Assembly: GCF_001509555.1 (NCBI RefSeq)
Contig: NZ_LMAS01000003.1
Location: forward strand, 125,100 to 189,099
Length of the DNA: 64,000 bases
Source of the DNA: Bacillus sp. FJAT-29937
GTDB taxonomy: Bacteria > Bacillota > Bacilli > Bacillales > Cytobacillaceae
Direction of reading: 5' to 3'
The notes under the pieces: generated by a model
Databases searched by the model: none
The model's input: the letters and a program-made list of their open reading frames with translations, nothing else
What the model was told of the DNA's origin: nothing
Part shown: positions 51,604 to 62,720 of the stretch, one piece after another
Layout: each line of letters opens with the position of its first letter
Numbering within the stretch: the first letter of the stretch is position 1
Made by a program: the position numbers and the translations under genes

Positions 51604-54600
51604 TTGTCATTTATTCACCTTCACGTCTATAGTGCGTATAGTTTATTGACTAGCACAGCTGCTGTTGAGCAGCTCGTCAAAGATGCAAGGCAAAAGGGTT
51701 TTTCGGCATTAGCCTTGACTGATCGCAATGTTATGTACGGGGCGGTTGCCTTTTATAAAGAATGTTTGAAACAATCTATTAAACCGATTATGGGGTTAAC
51801 GGTTGATGCTGTAAGTGAATTACAGCCCACTTCAGCCTATCCCATTGTTCTCCTGGCAAAAAATCAGATTGGCTTTCAAAATCTATTAAAAATTACAAGT
51901 GTTGTTCAAACGAAATCTTCTGAAGGGATTCCAGCAAAATGGCTAAAGGGCTATTCAGAAGGCCTTATTGGTATTAGCCCTGGTCTGGAAGGGGAAATTG
52001 AACAATATTTAGCAAATGATGAGTATGAGAAGGCGTCGGAAGCAGCTAGTATATATAAGGAATTGTTTGGGAAGGGCGATTATTATCTGTCTTTCCAAAA
52101 TCATCAGCTTGCTGAGGAAACGATAATACATTCTAATCTAATACGTTTATCAAAGGAAACAGGCATTGACCTAGCAGCAACAAACCAAGTCTATTATTTA
52201 TCAAAAGAGGATGCATTTGCACAAGAGTGTCTTTTGGCCATTAAGAACGGGGAAAAGCTTAAGGATGAAACGAGGGAGCATTTAAAGAGCGACGAGTACT
52301 ATTTAAAAACGGCAGAGGAAATGGCTGAGCTATTAGCAGAATTTCCGGATGCCCTTGAAAACACATTAAAAATTGCGGACCAGTGCAATGTCATGCTCGA
52401 ACTTAATCAGCAGCACCTCCCGAAGTATCCGGTAGAAAATAATGGCTCTGCAGATGAACTCCTTGAGGCTGTGTGCCTGAAAGGCCTTGAAGAAAGATAT
52501 TCAAACGTAACAGAAGAGCATAGGCAAAGGCTGGCCTATGAGCTTCAAATCATCAAAAGAATGAAGTTTAGCGACTATTTCTTAATAGTTTGGGATTTTA
52601 TGAAGTTTTCAAGAGAAAATGGCATATTAACAGGACCAGGCCGGGGATCGGCTGCCGGATCTATCGTAGCCTATGTTTTATATATAACGGATGCTGATCC
52701 GATTGAGCATAAGCTGCTTTTTGAACGTTTCCTTAACCCTGAGCGAATTTCAATGCCGGATATTGATATTGATTTTCCCGATCATCGCAGGGATGAAGTG
52801 ATCAGGTATGTTTCACAGAAATACGGTGAGCTTCATGTGGCTCAAATTACTACATTCGGTACTTTAGCAGCAAAAGCGGCATTACGGGATGTAGGACGTG
52901 CATTCGGGCTAAATCCGAAAGAATTAGATAGCCTATCGAAAAGAATTCCTTCTAAATTAGGGATTTCCTTAAAGGATGCCTATAAAGAATCTGAGTCGTT
53001 AAGAATGTTTGTTAGTGAATCGGACTTAAATCGCAGGCTGTTTGAAACGGCGCTTAAGATTGAGGGGCTTCCAAGACATACTTCAACCCATGCGGCAGGG
53101 GTCATTATTAGTGAAAAACCATTAGTGAATGTTATCCCGATTCAAAATGGACATGACGGGGTTTATTTGACACAGTATTCAATGGAGCATTTAGAAGAAA
53201 TCGGCTTATTGAAAATGGATTTCCTTGGGTTAAGAAATCTATCCCTAATTGAAAATATTTTAATGTCCATTCAAAAAAAAACCGGTAAGAGAATAAATAT
53301 TAAAGCAATTCCCCTTGATGATTCAGCTGCCTTTGAATTATTAAGCAGAGGGGAGACAACTGGAATTTTTCAGCTGGAATCTGAAGGAATGAGAAAGGTA
53401 CTAAAAAAGCTCCGGCCTTCCAGCTTTGAAGATATCGTTGCCGTAAATGCTTTGTACAGACCAGGCCCAATGGAAAATATTCCACTTTTTATTGATCGTA
53501 AGCATGGTAAACAAAAGGTTACATACCCCCACACTGATTTAATCCCCATTCTTGAAAATACATATGGGGTGATTGTTTACCAGGAACAAATTATGCAAAT
53601 TGCAGCCAAGTTGGCGGGGTTCACACTTGGAGAGGCTGACTTGCTAAGGAGAGCTGTCAGTAAAAAACAAAAGGAAATTCTCGATAGGGAAAGAACTCAT
53701 TTTGTAAACGGAGCCTTAAAGAATGGTTATAATGAAAAAACGGCCAATGATATATATGATTTAATCGTTCGTTTTGCCAATTATGGCTTTAACCGCAGCC
53801 ACGCTGTTGCCTATAGCTTTATTTCTTATCAGCTTGCCTTTTTAAAGGCACATTATCCCCTTCATTTTATGGCGGCATTGCTCACATCTGTTATCGGAAA
53901 TGAGGATAAGATTTCTCAATATGTGAGGGAGCTGAAGCAAATGAATCTTAAGATTCTACCTCCTTCCATCAATAATAGCGGATACTCATTCTTAGTTGAA
54001 AAAGAGGCTATTAGATATAGCTTGGCTGCAATTAAAGGAATAGGTGCATCCGCTCTTAAGGAAATTTTTCGTTCAAGAAAGAATAAACGGTTTGATGATT
54101 TATTTGATTTCTCCATCCGAGTGACAGCAAAAGCGATTAATCGAAAGGTGCTAGAGGCTTTAGTTCATTCCGGAAGCTTTGATGAATTTGGTCAAGATCG
54201 GGCTGTTCTGCTTGCAAGTCTTGATCCGGCAGTTGAACATGCAAATTTACTGAAGATCGAGGATGAACAAATTGATTTCTTTTCAGAAGGTGATTTTTTT
54301 CCAAAGCCAAAGTATACACAAATAGACCCGATTCGTTCGGAGGATAAACTGGCTTTTGAGAAGGAGGTACTAGGGGTTTACCTATCAGACCATCCTGTTG
54401 CTTCATATGAGGTGCATCTGCCATTGTTGAATGCATTACAACTTTATCAATTGCAGCCTAGTACAAACCGTGTCCGTACAGTTGTTTATTTGACAAATGT
54501 GAAAAAAATTAGAACGAAAAAAAATCTTGCCATGGCCTTTTTAACGATCAATGACCAAACAGACGAAATGGAAGCAGTTGTTTTTCCTGATACATATACG

Positions 54601-54966
54601 AAGTTTTCCGTATTGCTAAAGGAAGGGAATATTCTTTTGATTGAGGGGAAGCTGGAAGAAAAGGATGGAAGGCGTCAATTTATTGTTCAAAGATGTGAAG
54701 AAGTCAATGAGGCTATCGAAAAGGAAAAGAAGAAGGACCCTGTCCTATATTTAAAGATTACGAAAAAAAATGAAAATCCGGATATTCTTCATTATCTCAA
54801 GAAATTGTTTAATGAAAATGAAGGAAAGGTTCAAGTTATTTTATATTATGAAAGCACGAAAAAAAGGATTCGACTGGGAGAGGAAGATTTAGTTAATCCT
54901 GCTGAAGAATTTATTAAGAAATTAAAGGAAATCCTTGGGGAACAACACGTAATTCTAAAAAAATAG
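51604..54966 (+). CDS. dnaE: DNA polymerase III alpha subunit DnaE
   Basis: About 1120-aa replicative polymerase of the DnaE type (the second polymerase of Bacillus beside PolC). An N-terminal PHP domain (SFIHLHVYSAYSLLTS onward) is followed by the polymerase core with GPGRGSAAGSI and the catalytic aspartates in MPDIDIDFPDHRRDEV. Then come the helix-hairpin-helix region and a C-terminal OB fold (RTVVYLTNVKKIRTKKN...AVVFPDTY). No exonuclease insert. I choose TTG 51604 (MSFIHLH), matching the family N-terminus, over GTG 51595. A separate unit, divergent from ytrHI. Confidence 0.96.
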   Translation: MSFIHLHVYSAYSLLTSTAAVEQLVKDARQKGFSALALTDRNVMYGAVAFYKECLKQSIKPIMGLTVDAVSELQPTSAYPIVLLAKNQIGFQNLLKITSVVQTKSSEGIPAKWLKGYSEGLIGISPGLEGEIEQYLANDEYEKASEAASIYKELFGKGDYYLSFQNHQLAEETIIHSNLIRLSKETGIDLAATNQVYYLSKEDAFAQECLLAIKNGEKLKDETREHLKSDEYYLKTAEEMAELLAEFPDALENTLKIADQCNVMLELNQQHLPKYPVENNGSADELLEAVCLKGLEERYSNVTEEHRQRLAYELQIIKRMKFSDYFLIVWDFMKFSRENGILTGPGRGSAAGSIVAYVLYITDADPIEHKLLFERFLNPERISMPDIDIDFPDHRRDEVIRYVSQKYGELHVAQITTFGTLAAKAALRDVGRAFGLNPKELDSLSKRIPSKLGISLKDAYKESESLRMFVSESDLNRRLFETALKIEGLPRHTSTHAAGVIISEKPLVNVIPIQNGHDGVYLTQYSMEHLEEIGLLKMDFLGLRNLSLIENILMSIQKKTGKRINIKAIPLDDSAAFELLSRGETTGIFQLESEGMRKVLKKLRPSSFEDIVAVNALYRPGPMENIPLFIDRKHGKQKVTYPHTDLIPILENTYGVIVYQEQIMQIAAKLAGFTLGEADLLRRAVSKKQKEILDRERTHFVNGALKNGYNEKTANDIYDLIVRFANYGFNRSHAVAYSFISYQLAFLKAHYPLHFMAALLTSVIGNEDKISQYVRELKQMNLKILPPSINNSGYSFLVEKEAIRYSLAAIKGIGASALKEIFRSRKNKRFDDLFDFSIRVTAKAINRKVLEALVHSGSFDEFGQDRAVLLASLDPAVEHANLLKIEDEQIDFFSEGDFFPKPKYTQIDPIRSEDKLAFEKEVLGVYLSDHPVASYEVHLPLLNALQLYQLQPSTNRVRTVVYLTNVKKIRTKKNLAMAFLTINDQTDEMEAVVFPDTYTKFSVLLKEGNILLIEGKLEEKDGRRQFIVQRCEEVNEAIEKEKKKDPVLYLKITKKNENPDILHYLKKLFNENEGKVQVILYYESTKKRIRLGEEDLVNPAEEFIKKLKEILGEQHVILKK

Positions 54967-54991
54967 TATTTTACCTTACTCATGTTATTAC

Positions 54992-55019
54992 TTTACAACA
55001 TCAACAAATATGGTATATT
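54992..55019 (+). promoter_or_regulatory. Sigma-A promoter upstream of ytsJ
   Basis: TTTACA, a 16-base spacer, TATATT, directly upstream of a TGGTCTGACCA palindrome. It would give a leader of about 450 bases to ytsJ. Confidence 0.55.
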
Positions 55020-55034
55020 TGTTAAAAGAGAAAA

Positions 55035-55045
55035 TGGTCTGACCA
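55035..55045. promoter_or_regulatory. FadR-type GntR operator copy 1 (ytsJ promoter)
   Basis: TGGTCTGACCA, a palindrome with a central T, at about +10 to +20 of the promoter at 54992-55019. The identical 11-mer recurs upstream of accD at 57442. It fits the TGGT-N3-ACCA core of FadR-like GntR operators. Confidence 0.65.
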
Positions 55046-55159
55046 CCACGAGGTTTAAAGGTATCTTCAAACGATAGATAGAAAGATAATATCTTAAAAG
55101 AAAAGATAATTTAGAAATTAATTAGCTGACTGCTTAGAATATCGCATAAAGAAAACGAG

Positions 55160-55197
55160 GGCATCTGCAATAAAACTTGCAGACGCCAAGTTTTATT
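55160..55197 (+). terminator. Terminator-like hairpin in the ytsJ leader
   Basis: GGCATCTGCAA / TTGCAGACGCC, 11 bp with one A-C mismatch, followed by AAGTTTTATTT. It could end dnaE read-through or attenuate the ytsJ transcript. Confidence 0.55.
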
Positions 55198-55200
55198 TCT

Positions 55201-55438
55201 GTCTAGTTTCAGCGCCTACCCCCGCCGTACAGGACGTACTAGTGTCGACAATGCGACAGGACGTCGCGTTTTTGTCGACCTCAAGGTCACAAGCCGATCC
55301 TCCCAGAAAGGTAAAGTACACCTTTCCGGGAGGCCCGTCTTGTGCTTGTCGGGGGTGAGCACAAAGGGAAGCTTCTGCGAATGAACATCGCAGGAACAAT
55401 TGTCCTTTGATTGTTCCGAAGGCGCTTACGCTTTTCTG
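55201..55438. repeat. GC-richer structured intergenic repeat element (~240 bp)
   Basis: A non-coding stretch clearly richer in G+C than its surroundings, starting GTCTAGTTTCAGCGCCTACC and ending GGCGCTTACGCTTTTCT. The ends carry short inverted motifs (AGCGCCT / AGGCGCT). Inside are several hairpins: CTCCCAGAAAGGT / ACCTTTCCGGGAG, TGCGA / TCGCA, and GGAACAAT / ATTGTTCC. A truncated relative of one end lies at 49067-49107. I recognise the terminal motifs as common in Bacillaceae intergenic regions; no transposase is present. Confidence 0.7.
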
Positions 55439-55474
55439 GTTTTACATAACGTTTAAGCTATCCAAAGGAGTGGA

Positions 55475-56719
55475 ATGAGCATGACCTTACGTGAAGAAGC
55501 TCTTCATATGCATAGAGTTAACCAAGGAAAACTTGAATCAAAGTCTAAAGTACCTGTTAGAGATGCACGAGATTTAAGTCTTGCATACTCACCTGGAGTT
55601 GCAGAGCCTTGTAAAGAAATTTATGATAAGCCTGAATCTGTATACGAATATACAATGAAAGGCAATATGGTGGCAGTCGTATCAGATGGTACAGCTGTCC
55701 TTGGACTTGGAAACATTGGTCCCGAAGCTGCACTCCCTGTTATGGAAGGAAAAGCCGTTCTTTTCAAAAGCTTTGCTGGTGTAGATGCATTTCCGATTTG
55801 TTTAAATACAACAGATATTGATAAAATCGTTGAAACGGTTAAATTACTAGAGCCTACTTTTGGAGGCGTTAATTTAGAGGATATTGCTGCCCCTAATTGC
55901 TTTGTAATAGAAGAAAGATTAAAGAAGGAAGCAAATATCCCTGTTTTTCATGATGATCAGCATGGAACCGCTATCGTAACGGTTGCCGGACTTGTTAATG
56001 CATTGAAGATTACAGGTAAGAAAATGAACGAAATTCGGGTTGTTGCAAATGGAGCCGGCGCTGCTGGGATCGCCATCATTAAGCTTCTCTACACATATGG
56101 GGTTAGAGATATCATTATGTGCGATACTAAGGGTGCGATTTACGAAGGCCGTCCGAATGGAATGAATGATATAAAAACAAATGTTGCAAAGTTTACGAAT
56201 CGCGATAAAGTTCAAGGAAGTCTTGCAGAAGTCATTAAAGGTGCAGATGTTTTCATTGGAGTTTCTGCCGCTGGCTCTTTGACAGCAGAAATGGTAAGTT
56301 CAATGAATCAAGATCCGATTATTTTCGCTATGGCGAATCCGATTCCAGAAATCATGCCTGATGAAGCAAAGGCAGCTGGTGCAGCCGTCATTGGAACGGG
56401 AAGATCTGATTTCCCTAATCAGGTAAACAATGTTCTTGCCTTCCCGGGTATTTTCCGCGGTGCTTTAGATGTAAGAGCTACACACATTAATGAAAAGATG
56501 AAAATTGCAGCAGTTGAAGCGATAGCCAATCTTATAAAAGCAGATGAACTAAACGCAGACTACGTAATTCCGGGTCCTTTTGACCCTAGAGTCGCACCAG
56601 AAGTTGCTGCCGCAGTGGCAAAAGCAGCGATGGAGACAGGGGTAGCTCGAATTAAAGTTGACCCTGAAGCTGTCAAAGAGAAAACACGAAAACTCGCAGT
56701 TATAGGGAAAAGTGAGTGA
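55475..56719 (+). CDS. ytsJ: NADP-dependent malic enzyme
   Basis: 414-aa malic enzyme converting malate to pyruvate and CO2 with NADP reduction. N-terminal malic domain: SLAYSPGVAEPC, the TDGTAVLGLGNIGPEAALPVMEGK-type stretch, and metal-binding FHDDQHGTAIV. C-terminal Rossmann domain: VANGAGAAGIAI. In B. subtilis YtsJ is the main NADPH-forming malic enzyme. Tandem ATGs at 55475 and 55481 follow AAAGGAG; either may be used. The next gene, a FadR-type regulator, starts 9 bases later, and a matching operator lies by its promoter. Confidence 0.95.
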   Translation: MSMTLREEALHMHRVNQGKLESKSKVPVRDARDLSLAYSPGVAEPCKEIYDKPESVYEYTMKGNMVAVVSDGTAVLGLGNIGPEAALPVMEGKAVLFKSFAGVDAFPICLNTTDIDKIVETVKLLEPTFGGVNLEDIAAPNCFVIEERLKKEANIPVFHDDQHGTAIVTVAGLVNALKITGKKMNEIRVVANGAGAAGIAIIKLLYTYGVRDIIMCDTKGAIYEGRPNGMNDIKTNVAKFTNRDKVQGSLAEVIKGADVFIGVSAAGSLTAEMVSSMNQDPIIFAMANPIPEIMPDEAKAAGAAVIGTGRSDFPNQVNNVLAFPGIFRGALDVRATHINEKMKIAAVEAIANLIKADELNADYVIPGPFDPRVAPEVAAAVAKAAMETGVARIKVDPEAVKEKTRKLAVIGKSE

Positions 56720-56728
56720 GTCTTTAAC

Positions 56729-57352
56729 GTGGATCCAAGTCAGCAAGGTTCTAAGATATATGTTGAAGTTGTTAAACAGCTTAGACTGATGATCGAACAA
56801 GAGGGTCTAAAAGCTGGCGATAAATTACCTTCTGAACGAGAATTGTGCGAGCGCCTAATAGTTGGGCGCTCTTCCGTTCGTGAAGCGCTGCGCGCACTTG
56901 AACTTCTAGGGTTAATTGAAACTAGAAGAGGAGAGGGAACCTTTATTCGCGACTTTGAAGGACATCAGCTTGTTCAATTGATCAGTACCTTTATTCTTCA
57001 AGATGAAAAAGCAAAAGCAAACATTGCTGAGACAAAGTCTTTAATTGAAATGGATTGCTTGTCGCTTGTTCTCATCAAATCAACAGATATACACTTGCAA
57101 GCCTTGAAAAAATGGGTGGAAACTTCATCTTTTACAGATGAAGAGTTTTTCCTGAAAATGGCACAGCTTGCAGATAATCATTTGCTTCTGCGATTATGGA
57201 CAATATTGAAAGACTATTATAATTCCTTAAAAATATTTAATGTGGATGCAGACAAGCAAGAATATATGAATGTAATCAATAAACTATTAACAAGAAAAGA
57301 ATCTGAGGTTAGGAAAGCCTATAAAGAGCTTAGGAAATTGTCGAATGATTAA
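56729..57352 (+). CDS. FadR-type GntR regulator between ytsJ and accDA
   Basis: 207-aa regulator. The N-terminal winged HTH (residues about 8-75) has LPSERELCERLIVGRSSVREAL and a typical GEGTFIRDFEG wing. The helical C-terminal domain (about 80-207) is shorter and lacks the usual metal-binding histidines of FCD proteins, having instead a run of leucine-rich helices. GTG start at 56729, 9 bases after ytsJ. Two copies of TGGTCTGACCA, at the ytsJ promoter and just upstream of accD, are likely operators, so it probably represses itself with ytsJ, and accDA. Ligand unknown (possibly acyl-CoA or malonyl-CoA). Confidence 0.88.
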   Translation: MDPSQQGSKIYVEVVKQLRLMIEQEGLKAGDKLPSERELCERLIVGRSSVREALRALELLGLIETRRGEGTFIRDFEGHQLVQLISTFILQDEKAKANIAETKSLIEMDCLSLVLIKSTDIHLQALKKWVETSSFTDEEFFLKMAQLADNHLLLRLWTILKDYYNSLKIFNVDADKQEYMNVINKLLTRKESEVRKAYKELRKLSND

Positions 57353-57441
57353 CGACAGTTTTTTGCAAATTTTGTAGCTCTTTTATTCTATAGTGGTAAA
57401 GATAGACAAGTTTTCCTTCACTCATTTATTTTAGTCATAAG

Positions 57442-57452
57442 TGGTCTGACCA
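57442..57452. promoter_or_regulatory. FadR-type GntR operator copy 2 (accD upstream)
   Basis: TGGTCTGACCA, inside the larger palindrome AGTGGTCTGACCACT, 50 bases before the accD start and 90 bases after the regulator's stop. Identical to the copy at 55035. Confidence 0.68.
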
Positions 57453-57502
57453 CTGCTGTTATGAAAAGAAACGCTGTTATATATAGAACGGGAGGTTTCA
57501 CC

Positions 57503-58372
57503 TTGCTTAAGGAGATTTTTACAAAACCAAAAAAGAAGAAATACGCGACAATTCCTTCGGAAGCAGCCAAGCAGGATGTTCCCGAAGGAATAATGACAAA
57601 GTGTCCAAACTGCAAAAAGATCATGTATACGAAAGAATTAATGAAAAATTTAAAAGTTTGCATGCATTGCCAATATCATCATTCTATGGATTCAGGTGAG
57701 CGGGTAGACAGCTTTCTTGATGAGGGCAGCTTTGAAGAATTGAATGCGGGGATGATTTCTGAAAACCCATTGAATTTCCCTGATTATATTGAAAAAATTG
57801 AAAAAGACAGGAAAAAGACTGGTATTAACGAAGCGGTTGTCACTGGAATTGGCACGGTTAATGGCCATCAGATTGTTGTTTCCATTATGGATTCAACGTT
57901 TCGTATGGGCAGCATGGGGTCGGTTGTTGGAGAAAAAATAACGCTAGCCATTGAAAAAGCTGACGAATTGTCTGTCCCTTTCATTATCTTCACAGCTTCA
58001 GGCGGAGCCAGGATGCAAGAGGGTGTATTAAGCTTAATGCAGATGGCAAAAACTAGTGTGGCTTTAAAAAGATTCAGTGATAACGGCGGGTTAATTATTT
58101 CAATTATGACACACCCAACTACTGGTGGTGTATCAGCGAGCTTTGCCTCTCTTGGTGATTATAATCTAGCAGAACCAGGGGCATTAATTGGCTTTGCAGG
58201 CAGAAGAATCATTGAGCAGACAATAAGAGAGGAACTGCCTGAAGATTTCCAGACATCAGAATTTTTATTAAAACACGGACAATTAGATGCAGTCATTTCG
58301 AGACTGGATTTGAAAGGGCAAATTGCGACTATTCTATCTATACATGAACAAGGAGGTGACCTTGAATGGTAG
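57503..58372 (+). CDS. accD: Acetyl-CoA carboxylase carboxyltransferase subunit beta
   Basis: 289-aa beta subunit making malonyl-CoA with AccA, biotin carboxyl carrier and biotin carboxylase. N-terminal four-cysteine zinc ribbon (CPNCKK...CMHC) precedes the carboxyltransferase core ([20 protein letters not shown]). The TTG at 57503 with GGGAGG 7 bases upstream gives the usual N-terminus (LLKEIF); an upstream in-frame ATG at 57461 has no ribosome site. Overlaps accA by 7 bases. Candidate FadR-type operator directly upstream. Confidence 0.95.
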   Translation: MLKEIFTKPKKKKYATIPSEAAKQDVPEGIMTKCPNCKKIMYTKELMKNLKVCMHCQYHHSMDSGERVDSFLDEGSFEELNAGMISENPLNFPDYIEKIEKDRKKTGINEAVVTGIGTVNGHQIVVSIMDSTFRMGSMGSVVGEKITLAIEKADELSVPFIIFTASGGARMQEGVLSLMQMAKTSVALKRFSDNGGLIISIMTHPTTGGVSASFASLGDYNLAEPGALIGFAGRRIIEQTIREELPEDFQTSEFLLKHGQLDAVISRLDLKGQIATILSIHEQGGDLEW

Positions 58373-59343
58373 GAGTCCTTGAATTTGAGAAACCGGTTAT
58401 TGAGCTAAGGAATAAAATATCGGAGCTTAAGGAATTTACTAAAAACGCAGATGTGGATTTATCTGCAGAAATTGAAAAACTAGAAGCAAGGTTAGAAAAA
58501 TTAGAAAATGAGATTTATGAAAACATGAAGCCTTGGGATCGAGTACAAATCGCAAGACACCCGGGCCGTCCTACGACATTGGATTATATTTCACTTTTGT
58601 TCACTGATTTCTTTGAATGCCATGGAGATCGAACATTTGCAGATGATGAGGCGATTGTTGGCGGGATTGCCAAATATAAAGGGCTTCCTGTAACTGTGAT
58701 TGGTCATCAGAGAGGCAAGGATACGAAGGAAAACATCCGCAGGAACTTTGGCATGCCTCACCCAGAGGGATACCGCAAAGCCCTTAGGCTAATGAAACAG
58801 GCAGAAAAGTTTAGACGCCCGATTATTTGTTTCATTGATACGAAGGGGGCTTACCCTGGTAAGGCAGCCGAAGAAAGAGGGCAGAGTGAAGCCATTGCCC
58901 GAAATTTATTTGAAATGGCTAGTTTAAAGGTGCCTGTCGTTTGCATCGTTATCGGAGAAGGCGGAAGCGGCGGCGCGTTGGCGCTAGGTGTTGGAAATCA
59001 TATTCATATGCTTGAGAATTCAACTTACTCGGTTATTTCGCCTGAAGGTGCTGCTGCTATTTTATGGAAGGATTCCACTCAAGCGAAAAGAGCGGCTGAA
59101 AGCATGAGAATAACAGCTCCAGACCTTAAAGAGTTAGGAATCGTTGATGAAATTATTCCTGAGGTTAAAGGCGGAGCACATAAAGATTTAAAGCAGCAGG
59201 CACATTTTATAGATGAAATTCTGTATAAATCTTTGAAAGAACTGAAAAGATTTACAGAAGACCAATTAACGATTCATCGCTATGATAAGTATAAATCCAT
59301 TGGTGAGTTTTCTAATTTAAAGGAATTTATCGGGGTAAAATAG
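58366..59343 (+). CDS. accA: Acetyl-CoA carboxylase carboxyltransferase subunit alpha
   Basis: 325-aa alpha subunit of the carboxyltransferase. An N-terminal coiled-coil segment (about 20-60) precedes the core with [22 protein letters not shown], and the biotin-site [14 protein letters not shown]. Strong AAGGAGGTGA site, ATG within the end of accD, so translation is coupled and 1:1. A terminator follows. Confidence 0.97.
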   Translation: MVGVLEFEKPVIELRNKISELKEFTKNADVDLSAEIEKLEARLEKLENEIYENMKPWDRVQIARHPGRPTTLDYISLLFTDFFECHGDRTFADDEAIVGGIAKYKGLPVTVIGHQRGKDTKENIRRNFGMPHPEGYRKALRLMKQAEKFRRPIICFIDTKGAYPGKAAEERGQSEAIARNLFEMASLKVPVVCIVIGEGGSGGALALGVGNHIHMLENSTYSVISPEGAAAILWKDSTQAKRAAESMRITAPDLKELGIVDEIIPEVKGGAHKDLKQQAHFIDEILYKSLKELKRFTEDQLTIHRYDKYKSIGEFSNLKEFIGVK

Positions 59344-59374
59344 GGACGTGCTATTACAGCATGTTCTTTTTTTT
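59344..59374 (+). terminator. Terminator after accDA
   Basis: GGACGTGCT / AGCATGTTC, 9 bp including two G-U pairs, followed by T8. Confidence 0.88.
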
Positions 59375-59571
59375 ATAGCATTGGAATTTTACATGATGTA
59401 AGACTTTTTTATATAAACTTGCATAAACTTATTCAGTTGTGATAGCACTGTCTTCATGGTATTTTAGATGTATACCTATTTGTGATTTCTAGTATTTCCC
59501 TTTTTAATTATTGAATTTGATTTCACTTATACTGTATTGGCAGTAATCTTATTTAGATAATAAGAATTTGA

Positions 59572-60540
<969 letters not shown>

Positions 60541-60556
60541 TAGAGGAGGAAACATC

Positions 60557-62317
60557 ATGCGAAAAACAAAGATCGTATGTACGATTGGACCAGCCAGTGA
60601 GAGTGTTGAAAAATTAACGCAGTTAATTGAAGCTGGGATGAATGTGGCACGTTTAAACTTTTCACATGGAAATTTCGAGGAGCATGGACAGCGTATCGAA
60701 AATATTCGGGAGGCAGCTAGACGAGCGGAAAAAACGATCGCCATTCTGTTAGACACGAAAGGTCCCGAAATTCGTACACATAATATGAGACACGATGCCA
60801 TTGAATTGAAAGCAGGAAATGAAATTATTGTTTCTATGAATGAAGTGGAAGGGACAACGGAGAAGTTTTCTGTTACATACGACGAGTTAATTAATGACAT
60901 AGAGATAGGATCTAAGATTCTGCTTGATGATGGTTTGATTGCTCTTGAAGTGAAAAAGATTGATAAGATTTCAAAAGAAATTCATACGATCATTTTAAAT
61001 GGCGGAATATTAAAGAATAAAAAAGGTGTAAATGTTCCAGGAGTATCTGTAAATTTACCTGGGATAACAGAAAAGGACGCTCAGGACATCCTTTTTGGAA
61101 TTGAACAGGGAGTTGACTTTATTGCAGCATCATTTGTTCGCAGAGCATCTGATGTTCTTGAAATTAGACAGCTTTTAGAAGACAATCAGGCTTCACATAT
61201 CCAGATCATACCTAAAATTGAAAACCAAGAGGGAGTCGATAAAATCGATGAAATTCTTGAGGTGTCTGATGGAATAATGGTTGCCAGAGGAGATCTTGGA
61301 GTTGAAATACCTGCGGAAGAAGTTCCTTTGGTGCAGAAGCAATTAATTAAAAAATGCAATGCACAAGGAAAACCTGTCATTACAGCGACACAAATGCTTG
61401 ACTCCATGCAGCGCAACCCGCGTCCTACTCGAGCTGAAGCAAGTGATGTAGCAAATGCCATCTTTGATGGTACGGATGCTATTATGCTTTCTGGGGAAAC
61501 TGCTGCAGGCGCATATCCATTTGAAGCTGTCCAAACAATGCATAATATTGCTTCTCGTGCAGAGTCAGCTTTAGCACATAAAGAAATTCTCTCCTCACGC
61601 AGTAAAGACAATGATCATAATATTACTGATGCTATTGGTCAATCTGTTGCACATACGGCGCTTAACCTTGATGTTCATGCCATAATCACACCTACTGAAA
61701 GCGGCCATACAGCAAGGATGATTTCTAAGTATCGTCCTAAAGCACCGATTGTCGCTGTTACTTCAAATGATTATGTTTCTCGCCGTCTTGCGCTCGTTTG
61801 GGGAGTTTATCCGCAAATGGGAAGAAAGGCATCAACAACAGATGACATGCTAGATGCCGCGGTAGAAGAAAGCTTAAATAGCGGGATTGTGTCTTCAGGT
61901 GATTTAGTTGTCATAACAGCAGGTGTTCCGGTAGGTGAAGCAGGAACAACAAACTTGATGAAAATCCATGTCGTGGGGGATATTTTAGTAAAGGCACAAG
62001 GGATTGGGCGAAAGTCTGCTTTTGGAAAAGTAGTTATTGCCCGTAATGCAGAGGAAGCGAATGCTAAAGTAACAGAAGGTTCCATTTTAGTTACAATTGG
62101 ATCGGATCGAGAAATGGTGCCGGCTATCGAGAAGTGCAGCGCGCTTATTACAGAGGAAGGCGGGCTGACGAGCCATGCGGCTGTAGTTGGAATTAATATT
62201 GGCATACCAGTAATCGTTGGAGTAGAAAATGCAACAACTTTATTGACGGATGGGCAGGAAATTACAGTCGACTCCAATCGGGGTGTTATTTATAACGGAC
62301 ATGCAAGTGTTCTCTAA
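60557..62317 (+). CDS. pyk: Pyruvate kinase
   Basis: About 586-aa enzyme converting phosphoenolpyruvate and ADP to pyruvate and ATP. Opens [16 protein letters not shown]; contains [12 protein letters not shown] and the ATQMLDSM substrate loop. A C-terminal extension (about 475-586; [19 protein letters not shown]) is the PEP-utiliser mobile domain found in Bacillus pyruvate kinases. ATG 60557 follows GAGGAGGA; the earlier in-frame start lies within pfkA and is not used. Confidence 0.97.
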   Translation: MRKTKIVCTIGPASESVEKLTQLIEAGMNVARLNFSHGNFEEHGQRIENIREAARRAEKTIAILLDTKGPEIRTHNMRHDAIELKAGNEIIVSMNEVEGTTEKFSVTYDELINDIEIGSKILLDDGLIALEVKKIDKISKEIHTIILNGGILKNKKGVNVPGVSVNLPGITEKDAQDILFGIEQGVDFIAASFVRRASDVLEIRQLLEDNQASHIQIIPKIENQEGVDKIDEILEVSDGIMVARGDLGVEIPAEEVPLVQKQLIKKCNAQGKPVITATQMLDSMQRNPRPTRAEASDVANAIFDGTDAIMLSGETAAGAYPFEAVQTMHNIASRAESALAHKEILSSRSKDNDHNITDAIGQSVAHTALNLDVHAIITPTESGHTARMISKYRPKAPIVAVTSNDYVSRRLALVWGVYPQMGRKASTTDDMLDAAVEESLNSGIVSSGDLVVITAGVPVGEAGTTNLMKIHVVGDILVKAQGIGRKSAFGKVVIARNAEEANAKVTEGSILVTIGSDREMVPAIEKCSALITEEGGLTSHAAVVGINIGIPVIVGVENATTLLTDGQEITVDSNRGVIYNGHASVL

Positions 62318-62329
62318 AATGGTGACACC

Positions 62330-62716
62330 ATGAGATATTTATTTTTATTAATCATTGTAGTTCCTGCTGCGGAGATTGGGGTCCTCCTCCTCTCAGGTAA
62401 CTTTATAGGGGTATGGCCAACCATTGGAATCATTTTATTTACAGGAGTGCTGGGCGCTTATTTAGCAAAGAAACAGGGGCTTGAAACGATTAGGAGAGCA
62501 AGGGAACAGATGAGCTATGGCCGTATGCCGGGAGAGGCAATTCTCGACGGAATAAGTGTGTTAATCGGTGGAATATTGCTTCTCATTCCGGGCTTTATAA
62601 CTGATATTGCTGGTTTACTCTTTCTAGCTCCTCCAACAAAAAGCTTATTTAAGAAACTGATGATAAAATGGTTTCGGAAATGGATGGATAGAAATACATT
62701 TACGATTATTAGATAA
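62330..62716 (+). CDS. fxsA: FxsA-family membrane protein
   Basis: 128-aa integral membrane protein of the FxsA family with about three to four hydrophobic segments: IIVVPAAEIGVLLLSGNFIG near the start, GIILFTGVLGAYLAKKQG, and ISVLIGGILLLIPGFITD...LLFLAPP. The PGFITDIAG motif is the family hallmark. Family members in E. coli affect phage F exclusion when overproduced; the native role is unknown. 12 bases after pyk, probably in its operon. Confidence 0.9.
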   Translation: MRYLFLLIIVVPAAEIGVLLLSGNFIGVWPTIGIILFTGVLGAYLAKKQGLETIRRAREQMSYGRMPGEAILDGISVLIGGILLLIPGFITDIAGLLFLAPPTKSLFKKLMIKWFRKWMDRNTFTIIR

Positions 62717-62720
62717 TTTG

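Larger units (their letters stand above)
55046..55474. other. Long ytsJ leader with hairpins and a repeat element
   Basis: The 508-base gap between dnaE and ytsJ (54967-55474) holds the promoter and operator described separately, then a GGCATCTGCAA / TTGCAGACGCC hairpin followed by AAGTTTTATTT (55160-55197), then the repeat element at 55201-55438. No gene is convincing; the only longer minus-strand reading is in the repeat and has no coding character. Confidence 0.7.

Noticed and set aside
55193-55399. Minus-strand reading of about 68 codons within the ytsJ leader
   Set aside because: It lies in the structured repeat element, has no ribosome site and low-complexity, cysteine-rich translation.
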